Shown: positions 24,745 to 33,340 of the stretch, piece after piece
Numbering within the stretch: position 1 is the first letter of the stretch
How the letters are laid out: every line of letters begins with the position of its first letter
DNA from: Clostridia bacterium
GTDB taxonomy: Bacteria; Bacillota; Clostridia; Christensenellales; Maliibacteriaceae
Assembly: GCA_017431145.1 (NCBI GenBank)
Contig: JAFRLQ010000039.1
Span: 1-35,938, forward strand
DNA length: 35,938 nt
Reading direction: 5' to 3'
Position numbers and translations under genes: made by a program
The notes under the pieces: generated by a model
Seen by the model: the letters and a program-made list of their open reading frames with translations, nothing else
The model's database searches: none
What the model was told of the DNA's origin: nothing

Positions 24745-26592
24745 ATGGAGTTCCGGAAAACGAGGAGACTGCGTTTTCTCGCAGTCCTTTTGGTATGCAT
24801 ACTCATCTGCTCGTCCATGAGCGGATGCGTTTTCGGTCAGATCGCGGCGGATTATATCGCGTCGCAGCTTGACGCGTTCCAGGCGCAGCAGGGCCAGGGC
24901 ACGGCAGGCCAGAACGGGCAGAGCGGCCAGAATCCGCAGGGCGGCGATATGGAGTTCGACGGGGAAGAGCACGGACTGATCGACTTTGCAGATATCGAGT
25001 ACTATCATCCGGATATCGACGCGCTGATGGCGGAAGTGGAGAAACTGCAGACCGTCGCGGATACGGGCGACAAAGACGCGTTCATCGAGCAGTGCAATCT
25101 GGTGGATGAAATGTACGAAGAAGCGTCGACGCAGTACACGCTTGCCAGCCTGATGAACAGTCTGGACATTTTTGACGAGTACTATGAGAACGAGTACACA
25201 ACGCTGTACGATGAACTGCTCGACGTGGATTTTCGTTACAACGACATCATGGTGCCGCTGATCGAGAATGGCTGGCGCGATGCGCTGACGGAAGAGTTTG
25301 GAGAGCAGTACGTCGAGGATATCCTGCTGGACGATATGCTCTATGACGAGTCCGCGAAAGATCTGTTCTCCCGCGAGAACGAGCTCGAGCTTGAATACGA
25401 CCGAATCTGTGCCGAGACGACGTTCAATTATCGCGGCAAGGAGTGGACGCTGGACGACATCATGGCGGACGAGACCCTTGACTACTATACCTATTACGGC
25501 CTCGTCAACCAGTATTGCAAAGTGCTGAGCGACAACCTTGCAGGCGTCTATACGGAACTGGTCCGGATCCGCTGTGATATTGCCGAGACGATCGGCTTTG
25601 ACAGTTACAACGAATACAGGTATCTGTGCTATGACCGTGACTACACGCCGGATGACGCGAAAGAGTTCCACGAGGCGGTAAAGAATGAGATCGTTCCCGT
25701 CTACAACGAGAACTATTACGACGTCATTGATCTTGGCAGAGGCGGTCTGTTCTCAAGAACGTTCGATCAGGATACGATCATGCAGTCGCTTCCGGCGTAT
25801 TTCCGTGCGATCTCACCGAAGATCGAGGAATCCTATCAGTACATGCTGAAGTATCACCTTTACGACATCGATGTTTCGGACACCAAGGAGGAAGGCGCGT
25901 ACACGACCTATCTGGACAGCTACAAATCTCCGTTCCTGTTCGCGTCGTTCGAAGACGACATGTGGAGCATCCAGACGATCATCCATGAGTCGGGGCATTT
26001 CGCCAGTTTTTACCACAATCCCGGAGACGGACCGCTGGATCTGGCTGAGATCGATTCCCAGGGGCTTGAAATGATGATGATGAGCCAGTATGCGGATATC
26101 TTCGGTGAGGACGCGGGTCCGGCAGCCGGATACCAGCTGGTCAATATGCTCAGCAGCGTCATCCAGGGCAGCATGTATGATGAGTTCCAGCAGATCATCT
26201 ATGACGAGAAGGATCTGACGATGGAAGAGATCGCCAACGTGTTCGACGGCCTTCTGGAAGAGTACGGAATCCGCGAGCAGTATCCCGCGAGCAAATACGA
26301 ATGGGTGCTGGTCCATCACAATTTCTCCGCGCCGCTGTACTACATCAGCTACGCGGTGTCCGCAGTGCCTGCGCTTGAGATCTGGCAGATCGCGAGACAG
26401 GATTTTGAGGTCGGGAAGGAACTGTATCTTTCTCTTTATGAAAGAGATCATGACAGAGACTACAGTGAAGTGCTGGCGGATCTGGGATTCAGTGATCCGT
26501 TCGATTACAGAACGCTTCAGACGATCGGAAGGGACGTCGAAGAGGAACTGCTGCGGATCGAACAGGGGAACTGGACGTTCCAGGCCGATTAG
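24745..26592 (+). CDS. M3-family (oligoendopeptidase F-like) metallopeptidase, lipoprotein
   Basis: The 615-residue product opens with a basic stretch, a hydrophobic helix (residues 11-24) and the lipobox-like MSGC with C28, so it is probably anchored outside the membrane. A Gln/Gly-rich linker follows to about residue 70. The zinc motif is HESGH (414-418) with a likely third ligand E435 in LAEIDSQGLE, and HHNFSAPLYYISYA gives the M3 substrate-site His and Tyr. M3 enzymes cut short peptides. Secreted lipoprotein forms are less usual than cytoplasmic PepF. GGCGGAGG precedes the ATG. Confidence 0.88.
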   Translation: MEFRKTRRLRFLAVLLVCILICSSMSGCVFGQIAADYIASQLDAFQAQQGQGTAGQNGQSGQNPQGGDMEFDGEEHGLIDFADIEYYHPDIDALMAEVEKLQTVADTGDKDAFIEQCNLVDEMYEEASTQYTLASLMNSLDIFDEYYENEYTTLYDELLDVDFRYNDIMVPLIENGWRDALTEEFGEQYVEDILLDDMLYDESAKDLFSRENELELEYDRICAETTFNYRGKEWTLDDIMADETLDYYTYYGLVNQYCKVLSDNLAGVYTELVRIRCDIAETIGFDSYNEYRYLCYDRDYTPDDAKEFHEAVKNEIVPVYNENYYDVIDLGRGGLFSRTFDQDTIMQSLPAYFRAISPKIEESYQYMLKYHLYDIDVSDTKEEGAYTTYLDSYKSPFLFASFEDDMWSIQTIIHESGHFASFYHNPGDGPLDLAEIDSQGLEMMMMSQYADIFGEDAGPAAGYQLVNMLSSVIQGSMYDEFQQIIYDEKDLTMEEIANVFDGLLEEYGIREQYPASKYEWVLVHHNFSAPLYYISYAVSAVPALEIWQIARQDFEVGKELYLSLYERDHDRDYSEVLADLGFSDPFDYRTLQTIGRDVEEELLRIEQGNWTFQAD

Positions 26593-26600
26593 GAGGAAAC

Positions 26601-27809
26601 ATGAAAAGAAATGTACTGATCTGCCATGGCGGCGGGCCGACCGCCGTGATCAACGCGTCTCTGTACGGCGCGTTGCGCGAGGCGATGCTGTCGGACAAGG
26701 TGGACCATATCTACGGTGCGATCGGCGGGACCGGCGGACTTGTCATGGATGAACCGAAGCTGTTCGATCTGAAGACGCTGGACAAAAAGCAGATCGAGCT
26801 TCTTCCGTATACGCCCGCGACAGTGATCGGTTCGGGAAGACTGATCATGACAGAGGCGTATTTCCAGAGGATCTGCGACGTGATCCGGGAAAAGAACATC
26901 GGTTATGTGATCATGAACGGCGGAAACGGAACGATGCGCATGGTGGCGGAGCTGTCGAACCGTCTGAAGGAGGACGACGTATGCGTCATGGGCATCCCGA
27001 AGACGGTGGACAACGATCTGTACGGAACGGATCATACTCCCGGATTTGCATCCTGCGCGGGTCTTGCGATCATCCTGACGCAGGGCGTGACAAGAGATAC
27101 GCGTTCGGGACCGCTCCACGTGATGGTCGTGGAGGTCATGGGACGCGATGCGGGATGGCTCACGGCTTCTACCGTAATGGCGCGGACAGAGGACGACGGC
27201 GGTCCGCACCTGATCTATACGCCGGAGAACCGGGTCAGCGTGGACAAGATGATGTCGGATATCGACAACAAGCTGTGCGGACGCCCCGGCGGGATCGTGA
27301 TCGCGGTCGGAGAAGGGATCCGGAACGAAAAGGGAGAGCCTTTCTGTCCGCCGATCGAGACGCCGAACGGTGACGTGCTCTACGGCGGCATGGCCAATCA
27401 CATTTCATCGCTGATCGTCCAGAATCTGCATATTCAGGGCAGACCTGAACGGATCGGGATGCTGACGAGGACGGATTTCCGCGCGTCGCCGCTTGACAGA
27501 AGAGAAGCGGTCGATATGGGTCGCCTTGCGGTGATGTGTGCGCTGCGCGGACATACCGGCATGGTCGTGGGATGGGAACGCGTTTCCCAGGATCCCTACA
27601 GAGTGGAACCGGTCCTGACGCCGGCGCAGAATGTTGCGGGCAGGAACCGCAGGATCCCGGACGACTGGTTCAACGAGGAAAAGAACGACGTAAACGAGAA
27701 GTTCATCGAGTACATGCGTCCGCTGTGCGACATGCTTCCGCCGGCCATGGCGAAGCCGCTGATGCCGCCGGTCACGGGCGAACCTGAATTCATTATTCCG
27801 GGGAGGTAA
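26601..27809 (+). CDS. 6-phosphofructokinase family protein, PPi-type motif
   Basis: A 402-residue PFK-family kinase. The N-terminal phosphate loop is LICHGGGPTAVINA, the phosphoryl-donor motif is GGNGT (107-111) and the catalytic motif is PKTVDND (133-139, D137 as base); VMGRDAGWL binds the sugar phosphate. Lysine after proline is typical of PPi-using enzymes, but glycine at 110 is the residue of ATP enzymes, and N109 replaces the usual acidic residue. Donor and substrate (F6P, S7P or another) are thus uncertain. It lies 8 bases after the peptidase gene and 2 before the isomerase. Confidence 0.88.
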   Translation: MKRNVLICHGGGPTAVINASLYGALREAMLSDKVDHIYGAIGGTGGLVMDEPKLFDLKTLDKKQIELLPYTPATVIGSGRLIMTEAYFQRICDVIREKNIGYVIMNGGNGTMRMVAELSNRLKEDDVCVMGIPKTVDNDLYGTDHTPGFASCAGLAIILTQGVTRDTRSGPLHVMVVEVMGRDAGWLTASTVMARTEDDGGPHLIYTPENRVSVDKMMSDIDNKLCGRPGGIVIAVGEGIRNEKGEPFCPPIETPNGDVLYGGMANHISSLIVQNLHIQGRPERIGMLTRTDFRASPLDRREAVDMGRLAVMCALRGHTGMVVGWERVSQDPYRVEPVLTPAQNVAGRNRRIPDDWFNEEKNDVNEKFIEYMRPLCDMLPPAMAKPLMPPVTGEPEFIIPGR

Positions 27810-27811
27810 AA

Positions 27812-28750
27812 ATGAGACATATCTTTGTAAATCTGAAACGGTTCGATGTGCCCAGGTCCCTGGGCGGGATCTGTCCGAACGAGGATGTCAGCGCGTGGAC
27901 GCGAAGCGTGATCGACGCCGCTGTAGAGGCGAAACTGGGGAGGATGGAAGACGTGGAAGTCACGTTCTTCTTCCCCGAGTCCATGGTGCCGGTCGCGCTT
28001 GCACAGCACGCACGGTATAACGCGGATGCGGTCCGCTCTCTGACGATCGGCTGCCAGAGCGTTTTCCGCAAGGACGTACAGCCGGGAGGAAACTTCGGCG
28101 CATTCACGACGAATCTGCCGGCTGCTGCGGCAAAAGCGATGGGCTGCCGCTGGGCGCTGATCGCGCACAGTGAGGAGCGCGCGGACAAGCACGAGATCCT
28201 CTGCGCCTACGATCCGCAGATCCTTGAGGATCCGAAGAAGGCCAATCAGGCGTATGCGGCGGAAGACGGTATCTTTGCACAGGAGGTCACCCGTGCGCTG
28301 GAACGCGGGATGGACGTCGTGTTCTGCGTCGGTGAGACGGCTGCGGAGCGCGGAGACGGTAGGTTCGAGGAGCAGAAGCCGCGGATCATCGATGTTCTGA
28401 AAAGACAGCTCGGCGCACTGAAGGGGACAGAGGCGCTTCTGGAGGGGAGACAGCTGTGGATCGGCTATGAGCCCGTCTGGGCGATCGGCCCCGGAAAGAC
28501 GCCGCCGGATGCGCCGTATATCGCGTTCGTTTCCGATGCGATCAAGAAGATCCTCAGAGAGGAGATCGGTATGGATATCCCGGTCGTATACGGCGGGGGA
28601 CTGAAAAAAGAGAACGCAGCCGCGATCAGCGCCGTGGACACCGTGGACGGCGGACTTGTGGCACTGACCAAGTTCACTCAGCCTGTGGCATTCGAACCCG
28701 CAGGTTTGAAGGAAATTATCGATGAATACATGGAGGAATATGAAAGATGA
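27812..28750 (+). CDS. Triosephosphate isomerase-like protein, divergent
   Basis: The 312-residue protein has the TIM active-site residues: N7 and K9 in VNLKRF, H119 in IAHSEER, and E220 in GYEPVWAIGPGKT with loop 6. It is about 60 residues longer than normal TIM. The phosphate-gripping loops differ: loop 7 is YGGGL instead of YGGSV, and loop 8 is DGGLVALTKF where DGxLVGGASL is expected. It may isomerise glyceraldehyde phosphate and DHAP, or a different ketose phosphate, as EryH-type TIM homologues do. It starts 2 bases after the kinase and overlaps the LarA-like gene. Confidence 0.85.
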   Translation: MRHIFVNLKRFDVPRSLGGICPNEDVSAWTRSVIDAAVEAKLGRMEDVEVTFFFPESMVPVALAQHARYNADAVRSLTIGCQSVFRKDVQPGGNFGAFTTNLPAAAAKAMGCRWALIAHSEERADKHEILCAYDPQILEDPKKANQAYAAEDGIFAQEVTRALERGMDVVFCVGETAAERGDGRFEEQKPRIIDVLKRQLGALKGTEALLEGRQLWIGYEPVWAIGPGKTPPDAPYIAFVSDAIKKILREEIGMDIPVVYGGGLKKENAAAISAVDTVDGGLVALTKFTQPVAFEPAGLKEIIDEYMEEYER

Positions 28751-30189
28751 AACTGGAGTTTGAATACGGACAAGGCATGATGGCGGCTGAGCTGCCGGAC
28801 AGCACGGACATCTTTATCCCGGGCGAGACCGTGGCGGATCCGCCTGCGCTGGAAGACCCGGTCGCCGCAACGAGAGAAGCGATCCTGAACCCGATCGGGA
28901 TCCAGCCGCTTTCCGAACTGTGCGGTCCCGGAAAGAAAATGGTGATCGTGTTCCCGGACAAGGTAAAAGGCGGGAACCAGCCCACCAGCCACCGCAAGGT
29001 CTCGATCCCGATCGTGATCGAGGAGGCGCTGAAGGCAGGTATGCGGGAGGAAGACATCACGCTTCTGTGTTCCAACGGTCTGCACAAGAAGATGGATCCC
29101 GGCGAGTGGAGAATGCTTCTCGGGGACGAAATCTTCAACCGTTTCTACTACAAGGGCCAGATCGAGAATCATGACAGCGAAAACTGGGACAATCTGGTGG
29201 ATCTTGGAACGGACGAATACGGTGATCCCGTCATTATGAACAAGAAAGTGTATGAGTGCGATGTGCCTGTTCTAATCGGACACTGCATGGGCAACCCCTA
29301 CGGCGGATACAGCGGCGGTTACAAGCACTGCGCGACCGGCATCACCCACTGGAGATCCATCGCATCGCATCACTGCCCGCAGGTCATGCACCGTGACGAC
29401 TTTGTCCCGGTCTCCAACCACAACATGATGAGAGACAAATTCGACGCGATCGGTGCACATCAGGAGAAATGCATGGGCCACCAGTATTTCACCGTGGACG
29501 CGGTGCTGGATACCAAAGCCCGTCAGATCGCCGTCTTTGCGGGAAGCGCGGAAGAAGTGCAGAAGGCATCCTTCCCCGTGGCGAACAAGAGAACGTACGT
29601 GCCGTGGGCGGAAAAGAAATACAACGTGCTGGTCTTCGGCATGCCGCAGCAGTTCCATTACGGAAACGGACACGGAACAAACCCGATCCTGATGCTTCAG
29701 GCGATCGCCGCGCAGGTCATCCGTCACAAGAGGATCCTGGCTGACAACTGCGTCGTGATCTGCTCCTCTCTTTGCAACGGTTATTTCCATGACGAAGTGT
29801 TTACCGGTTACCGTGAACTTTGGGAGAAGTACCAGACAGATTACAACAACATCCTGCCGGATCTTGCCAAATACGGCGAGTATTTTGCGACGAGACAGGA
29901 TTACATCGACAATTACCGCTACTGCTACGGATTCCATCCGTTCCATGGTCTCAGCATGATCTCCTGCGGACACATCGCGCAGAAGCATCTGGCTGCAATG
30001 TACATCGTCGGAGCGCAGGCGCCCGGATATGCCAGAAGCATGGGTATGCAGACACGCGCAACATTTGAAGAAGCTTTGGAAGATGCGAAGAAGATCGTCG
30101 GCGCCGAGCCGAATATCCTTGCACTTCCCAGAACATTTACCACAGCGTCTGTCCATCTGATGATGAAGGACGAACCTGTGGTCGATTAA
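28747..30189 (+). CDS. LarA-family (DUF2088) nickel-pincer protein
   Basis: The 480-residue product belongs to the lactate racemase family. Residues equivalent to the LarA catalytic set are visible: H113 in NGLHKKM, H179 in IGHCMGNPYGGYSGG, K193 in SGGYKH, which would carry the pyridinium nickel cofactor, and H208/H209. LarA enzymes move a hydride within 2-hydroxy acids; homologues use various substrates. It is longer than LarA (about 424). The cofactor genes larB, larC and larE are not in the window. It overlaps the isomerase gene by four bases (ATGA), so it belongs to this operon. Confidence 0.82.
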   Translation: MKLEFEYGQGMMAAELPDSTDIFIPGETVADPPALEDPVAATREAILNPIGIQPLSELCGPGKKMVIVFPDKVKGGNQPTSHRKVSIPIVIEEALKAGMREEDITLLCSNGLHKKMDPGEWRMLLGDEIFNRFYYKGQIENHDSENWDNLVDLGTDEYGDPVIMNKKVYECDVPVLIGHCMGNPYGGYSGGYKHCATGITHWRSIASHHCPQVMHRDDFVPVSNHNMMRDKFDAIGAHQEKCMGHQYFTVDAVLDTKARQIAVFAGSAEEVQKASFPVANKRTYVPWAEKKYNVLVFGMPQQFHYGNGHGTNPILMLQAIAAQVIRHKRILADNCVVICSSLCNGYFHDEVFTGYRELWEKYQTDYNNILPDLAKYGEYFATRQDYIDNYRYCYGFHPFHGLSMISCGHIAQKHLAAMYIVGAQAPGYARSMGMQTRATFEEALEDAKKIVGAEPNILALPRTFTTASVHLMMKDEPVVD

Positions 30190-30226
30190 AACCTATACCA
30201 ATACGATTCTCTGGAGGAAAAAGACT

Positions 30227-31339
30227 ATGCAATTTGAGTACTGTATGCCGACCCGTGTCATCTGCGGAGCAGACAACATTAAAAAACTGGATGAACTGAT
30301 GCCCAACGGTCCTGTTTTCATCGTATCCGACAGGATTATGGTTCGGATCGGTGTTACAGAACAGATGAAAGAGATCCTCGCGCCCCGCAGGGTGGAGATC
30401 TTTGCTGAAGTGGAGCCCAACCCGAGCTTTGAGACCGCGGACAAAGCGGCTGCGATCGCACGTGAGATCGGCGCGATCGGCGTGATCGGGATCGGCGGCG
30501 GATCGACGATGGACGTTGCGAAAGCGGCTGCGATGCTTGTCAACAACGAGGGCAGCATCGAGGATTATATCAACGGCGGAAAAGCGCTCGCAAATGACCG
30601 TGCGTTTCTGATCTGCATTCCCACGACTGCCGGAACCGGCAGCGAAGTCAGCAATGTCGGCGTGTTCACAGATCACAAAGCGAACACAAAGAAACCCTGG
30701 GTCAGCTTCAAGTTCCTTCCGGACATTGCGCTGCTGGATCCTGTGATGACGTATTCTCTTCCTCCGAGGATCACATCTGCGACCGGACTGGACGCGCTCT
30801 GTCACGCGGTGGAGTCCTACTGGTGCCTCGCACGCAACCCGATCGCACAGAGCTATTCCATCATGGCAGTCAAACTGGTGATGGAGAACCTGATGACCGC
30901 GTTCAATGAGCCGAAGAACGAAGAGGCCAGAACGAACATGAGCACGGCGAGCCTTCTGGGAGGACTTGCGATGGGCCAGACCAGGACAACGGCGTGCCAC
31001 GGTATCAGTTTCGGCCTGACGACCAATTTCGGCATCGATCACGGAACAGCCTGTGTGCTGACGCTGCCCTCCATGATCCGCAGATTCTCGCCCGCAGTGG
31101 AAGAAGAGATGAACGCGCTGGTCAAGACAGTCGGATTTGAAAGTCCCGAAGCGTTTGCCTGCCGCGTGGAAGAGATCATGGACGAGACCGGAATCTCCCG
31201 CAGACTCTCGGATTACGGCATCAAAGACTCCGATCTGGACATGCTTGCGGAACTTGGCGCATCTGCGCTTGTGACAAAAAATTCCCCTGTACAGCTGAGC
31301 AAACGGGACGTGTACGATACGCTGCTTGCGATTCTGTAA
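30227..31339 (+). CDS. Iron-containing alcohol dehydrogenase
   Basis: The 370-residue product is a group III dehydrogenase. It has the NAD-binding GIGGGSTMDVAKA (88-100), PTTAGTGSEVS (132-142), and metal ligands D189, H193, H258 and H272 in GLDALCHAVESYW and CHGISFGLTTNFGIDHG. Members reduce aldehydes, lactaldehyde or dihydroxyacetone-like ketones with NAD(P)H; the exact substrate is not readable. GGAGG lies upstream of the ATG. It follows the LarA-like gene by 37 bases and precedes the transketolase genes by 27, with no terminator between them. Confidence 0.9.
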   Translation: MQFEYCMPTRVICGADNIKKLDELMPNGPVFIVSDRIMVRIGVTEQMKEILAPRRVEIFAEVEPNPSFETADKAAAIAREIGAIGVIGIGGGSTMDVAKAAAMLVNNEGSIEDYINGGKALANDRAFLICIPTTAGTGSEVSNVGVFTDHKANTKKPWVSFKFLPDIALLDPVMTYSLPPRITSATGLDALCHAVESYWCLARNPIAQSYSIMAVKLVMENLMTAFNEPKNEEARTNMSTASLLGGLAMGQTRTTACHGISFGLTTNFGIDHGTACVLTLPSMIRRFSPAVEEEMNALVKTVGFESPEAFACRVEEIMDETGISRRLSDYGIKDSDLDMLAELGASALVTKNSPVQLSKRDVYDTLLAIL

Positions 31340-31366
31340 TCAGGGAAAGAAAGGAAAAGAAAAGAA

Positions 31367-32209
31367 ATGCTTGACGAAAACAAACGCCACGAACTGAAAG
31401 AGACGGCAAACGAGATTCGGAAATGGGCACTGGACATGATGCAGAACCTTTCCCAGGGAACGACCGGTGTTCATGTAGGCGGAAGCATGTCGATCATCGA
31501 CATTCTGACGGTCCTGTACTTTGACCAGATGAACATCCGCCCCGAAGATCCGAAATGGCCGGATCGTGACAGATTCATCCTGTCCAAGGGACATGCGGGC
31601 CCGGGACTTTATGCGGTCCTGGCGCGCCGCGGGTATTTCCCCAAGGAAATGCTTTACACCCTGAACAGACCGAAGACGAATCTGCCGAGCCACTGTGACC
31701 GGATCCGTACGCCGGGTGTCGACATGACCTGCGGCTCTCTCGGACAGGGGATCTCCGCCGCGGTCGGACAGGCGCTTGCCGCGAAGATGCAGAACCGTAA
31801 ATCCACGGTCTACTGCATGGTCGGTGACGGTGAGATGGAGGAAGGCCAGGTGTGGGAAGCCGCCATGTTCGCCGGGGCGCATCAGCTCGACAACCTGATC
31901 GTTTTCGTAGACTCCAACGGATTGCAGATCGGCGGTACCGTACAGTATGTGGAGAACTACGGCGATCCCGGGAAACTGTTCGGAGCATTCGGATTTGAAG
32001 TGATCGACAATGTGAACGGACACGATGTCGACGCGATCCAAGAAGCGATCATAAAGGCGAAGGCGATCCGCAAGCCGGTGTGCATCGTATGCAATACGAT
32101 CAAAGGCAAAGGCTTCGTGACTGCCGAAGGCGAACGGCGCTGCCACAGCATGGCGGTCTCCTATGAAGACTATGTGGCAAGCTGCGCTTACATCGACGAG
32201 ACCTGCTGA
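31367..32209 (+). CDS. Transketolase, N-terminal subunit
   Basis: The 280-residue protein is the thiamine-diphosphate-binding half of a split transketolase. LSKGHAGPGLYAVLARRGYF, TCGSLGQGISAAVGQALA and the ThDP/Mg motif GDGEMEEGQVWEAAMFAG (153-170) with N184 are present. It must pair with the downstream C-terminal subunit. Transketolases move two-carbon units between sugar phosphates. Split forms act in the pentose-phosphate pathway and also in special routes such as apiose and sulfoquinovose breakdown. Confidence 0.94.
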   Translation: MLDENKRHELKETANEIRKWALDMMQNLSQGTTGVHVGGSMSIIDILTVLYFDQMNIRPEDPKWPDRDRFILSKGHAGPGLYAVLARRGYFPKEMLYTLNRPKTNLPSHCDRIRTPGVDMTCGSLGQGISAAVGQALAAKMQNRKSTVYCMVGDGEMEEGQVWEAAMFAGAHQLDNLIVFVDSNGLQIGGTVQYVENYGDPGKLFGAFGFEVIDNVNGHDVDAIQEAIIKAKAIRKPVCIVCNTIKGKGFVTAEGERRCHSMAVSYEDYVASCAYIDETC

Positions 32210-32223
32210 GGAGGAGAACGACA

Positions 32224-33165
32224 ATGGCAATTGAATTTGAGAAGAAACTGGGCGGACAGGTCCTGGCGGAAACGCTGATCGAACTGATCAATGAAGGACT
32301 GGATATCGTCACGATCGAAAACGACCTTCGGTTCACCTTTACGAATCAGGTGCGGGAAGCGTTCCCGGACAGATTCGTGGAAGCCGGAATCTCCGAGGCG
32401 AACTCGATCGGACTTGCAGCCGGAATGTCCGAAGCGGGCATGATCCCCGTCGTTCACTCCCTGACTCCGTTTATTACGAGAAGATGCTATGACCAGATCG
32501 TGATCTCGATCCAATATTCCGGACTACACGTCAAACTGATCGGAACGGACCCCGGCATCTACTCCCAGATGAACGGCGGAACACATCTCGGCATCGAGGA
32601 TGTTTCGATCATGCGTGCGATCCCGAACATGCTGATCATCAGCCCCGTGGACAATACCGCACTGAAGGCACTGGTCACGCAGGCGATGAAGGATGAGCGC
32701 TCGGCTTATATCCGGATCTCCAGAAAATTGTCCCGTGTCGTCTATCATGAAGGCGCGACGTTCGAGATCGGAAAGGCCAACACGGTTCGTGAGGGAACGG
32801 ATCTGACGATCATCGCAAACGATCTGATGGTTGCTTGGTCCATGGACGCAGCGGATGAGCTGGCAAAAGAGGGGATCAGCGCGAAGGTTGTCGATATGCA
32901 TACCATCAAACCGATCGACCGCGACGCGATCATTGAGGCGGCAAAGATGGGTCCCATCGTGACCGCGGAGAACGGCACAGTCGTCGGCGGACTCGGCTCC
33001 GCGGTGGCAGAAGTGCTCGCAGAAGAGAAACTCGCTCCCGGACTGGAGAGAGTCGGCATCCAGGATAGATACGGTGTGGTCGGATTCCTGGATGACATCA
33101 GTGAGGAACTGAAGATGACGCCGGCGGATATCGCGGCAGCGGCAAAGAAAGTCCTCGGCAAATAA
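32224..33165 (+). CDS. Transketolase, C-terminal subunit
   Basis: The 313-residue partner holds the pyrimidine-binding and C-terminal domains. GISEANSIGLAAGMSEAG carries the catalytic glutamate (E58), THLGIEDVSIMRAIPNM follows, and the C-terminal domain from about residue 190 has KVVDMHTIKPID and TAENGTVVGGLGSAVAEVL. It starts 14 bases after the N-terminal subunit behind GAGGAG, so the subunits are made together. A strong hairpin follows, closing the operon. Confidence 0.94.
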   Translation: MAIEFEKKLGGQVLAETLIELINEGLDIVTIENDLRFTFTNQVREAFPDRFVEAGISEANSIGLAAGMSEAGMIPVVHSLTPFITRRCYDQIVISIQYSGLHVKLIGTDPGIYSQMNGGTHLGIEDVSIMRAIPNMLIISPVDNTALKALVTQAMKDERSAYIRISRKLSRVVYHEGATFEIGKANTVREGTDLTIIANDLMVAWSMDAADELAKEGISAKVVDMHTIKPIDRDAIIEAAKMGPIVTAENGTVVGGLGSAVAEVLAEEKLAPGLERVGIQDRYGVVGFLDDISEELKMTPADIAAAAKKVLGK

Positions 33166-33175
33166 GGACGATGAA

Positions 33176-33210
33176 GGAGCCCGTACAGCGTACGGGCTCC
33201 GCTTCTTTTA
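33176..33210 (+). terminator. Terminator of the sugar-phosphate operon
   Basis: A perfect 11-base-pair stem (33176-33186 with 33190-33200) on an AGC loop is followed by GCTTCTTTTA, an interrupted T tract. It lies 10 bases after the transketolase stop. Confidence 0.8.
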
Positions 33211-33244
33211 CAGCCCGGACGGACCCGTGCGAGGGCGCGTCAAG

Positions 33245-33274
33245 TTGAAACGGTATTGATAACTGTGATATAAT
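33245..33274 (+). promoter_or_regulatory. Promoter of the surface-protein genes
   Basis: TTGAAA at 33245-33250 and a perfect TATAAT at 33269-33274 are separated by 18 bases. Transcription would begin near 33281, about 60 bases before the TTG start codon of the next gene. Confidence 0.7.
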
Positions 33275-33340
33275 CAGTTTCAGCCGCGGAAGAGGCTTGT
33301 TTGCCTTTGGCAAAAAAATCAGCAATACAGGAGCAATCCT

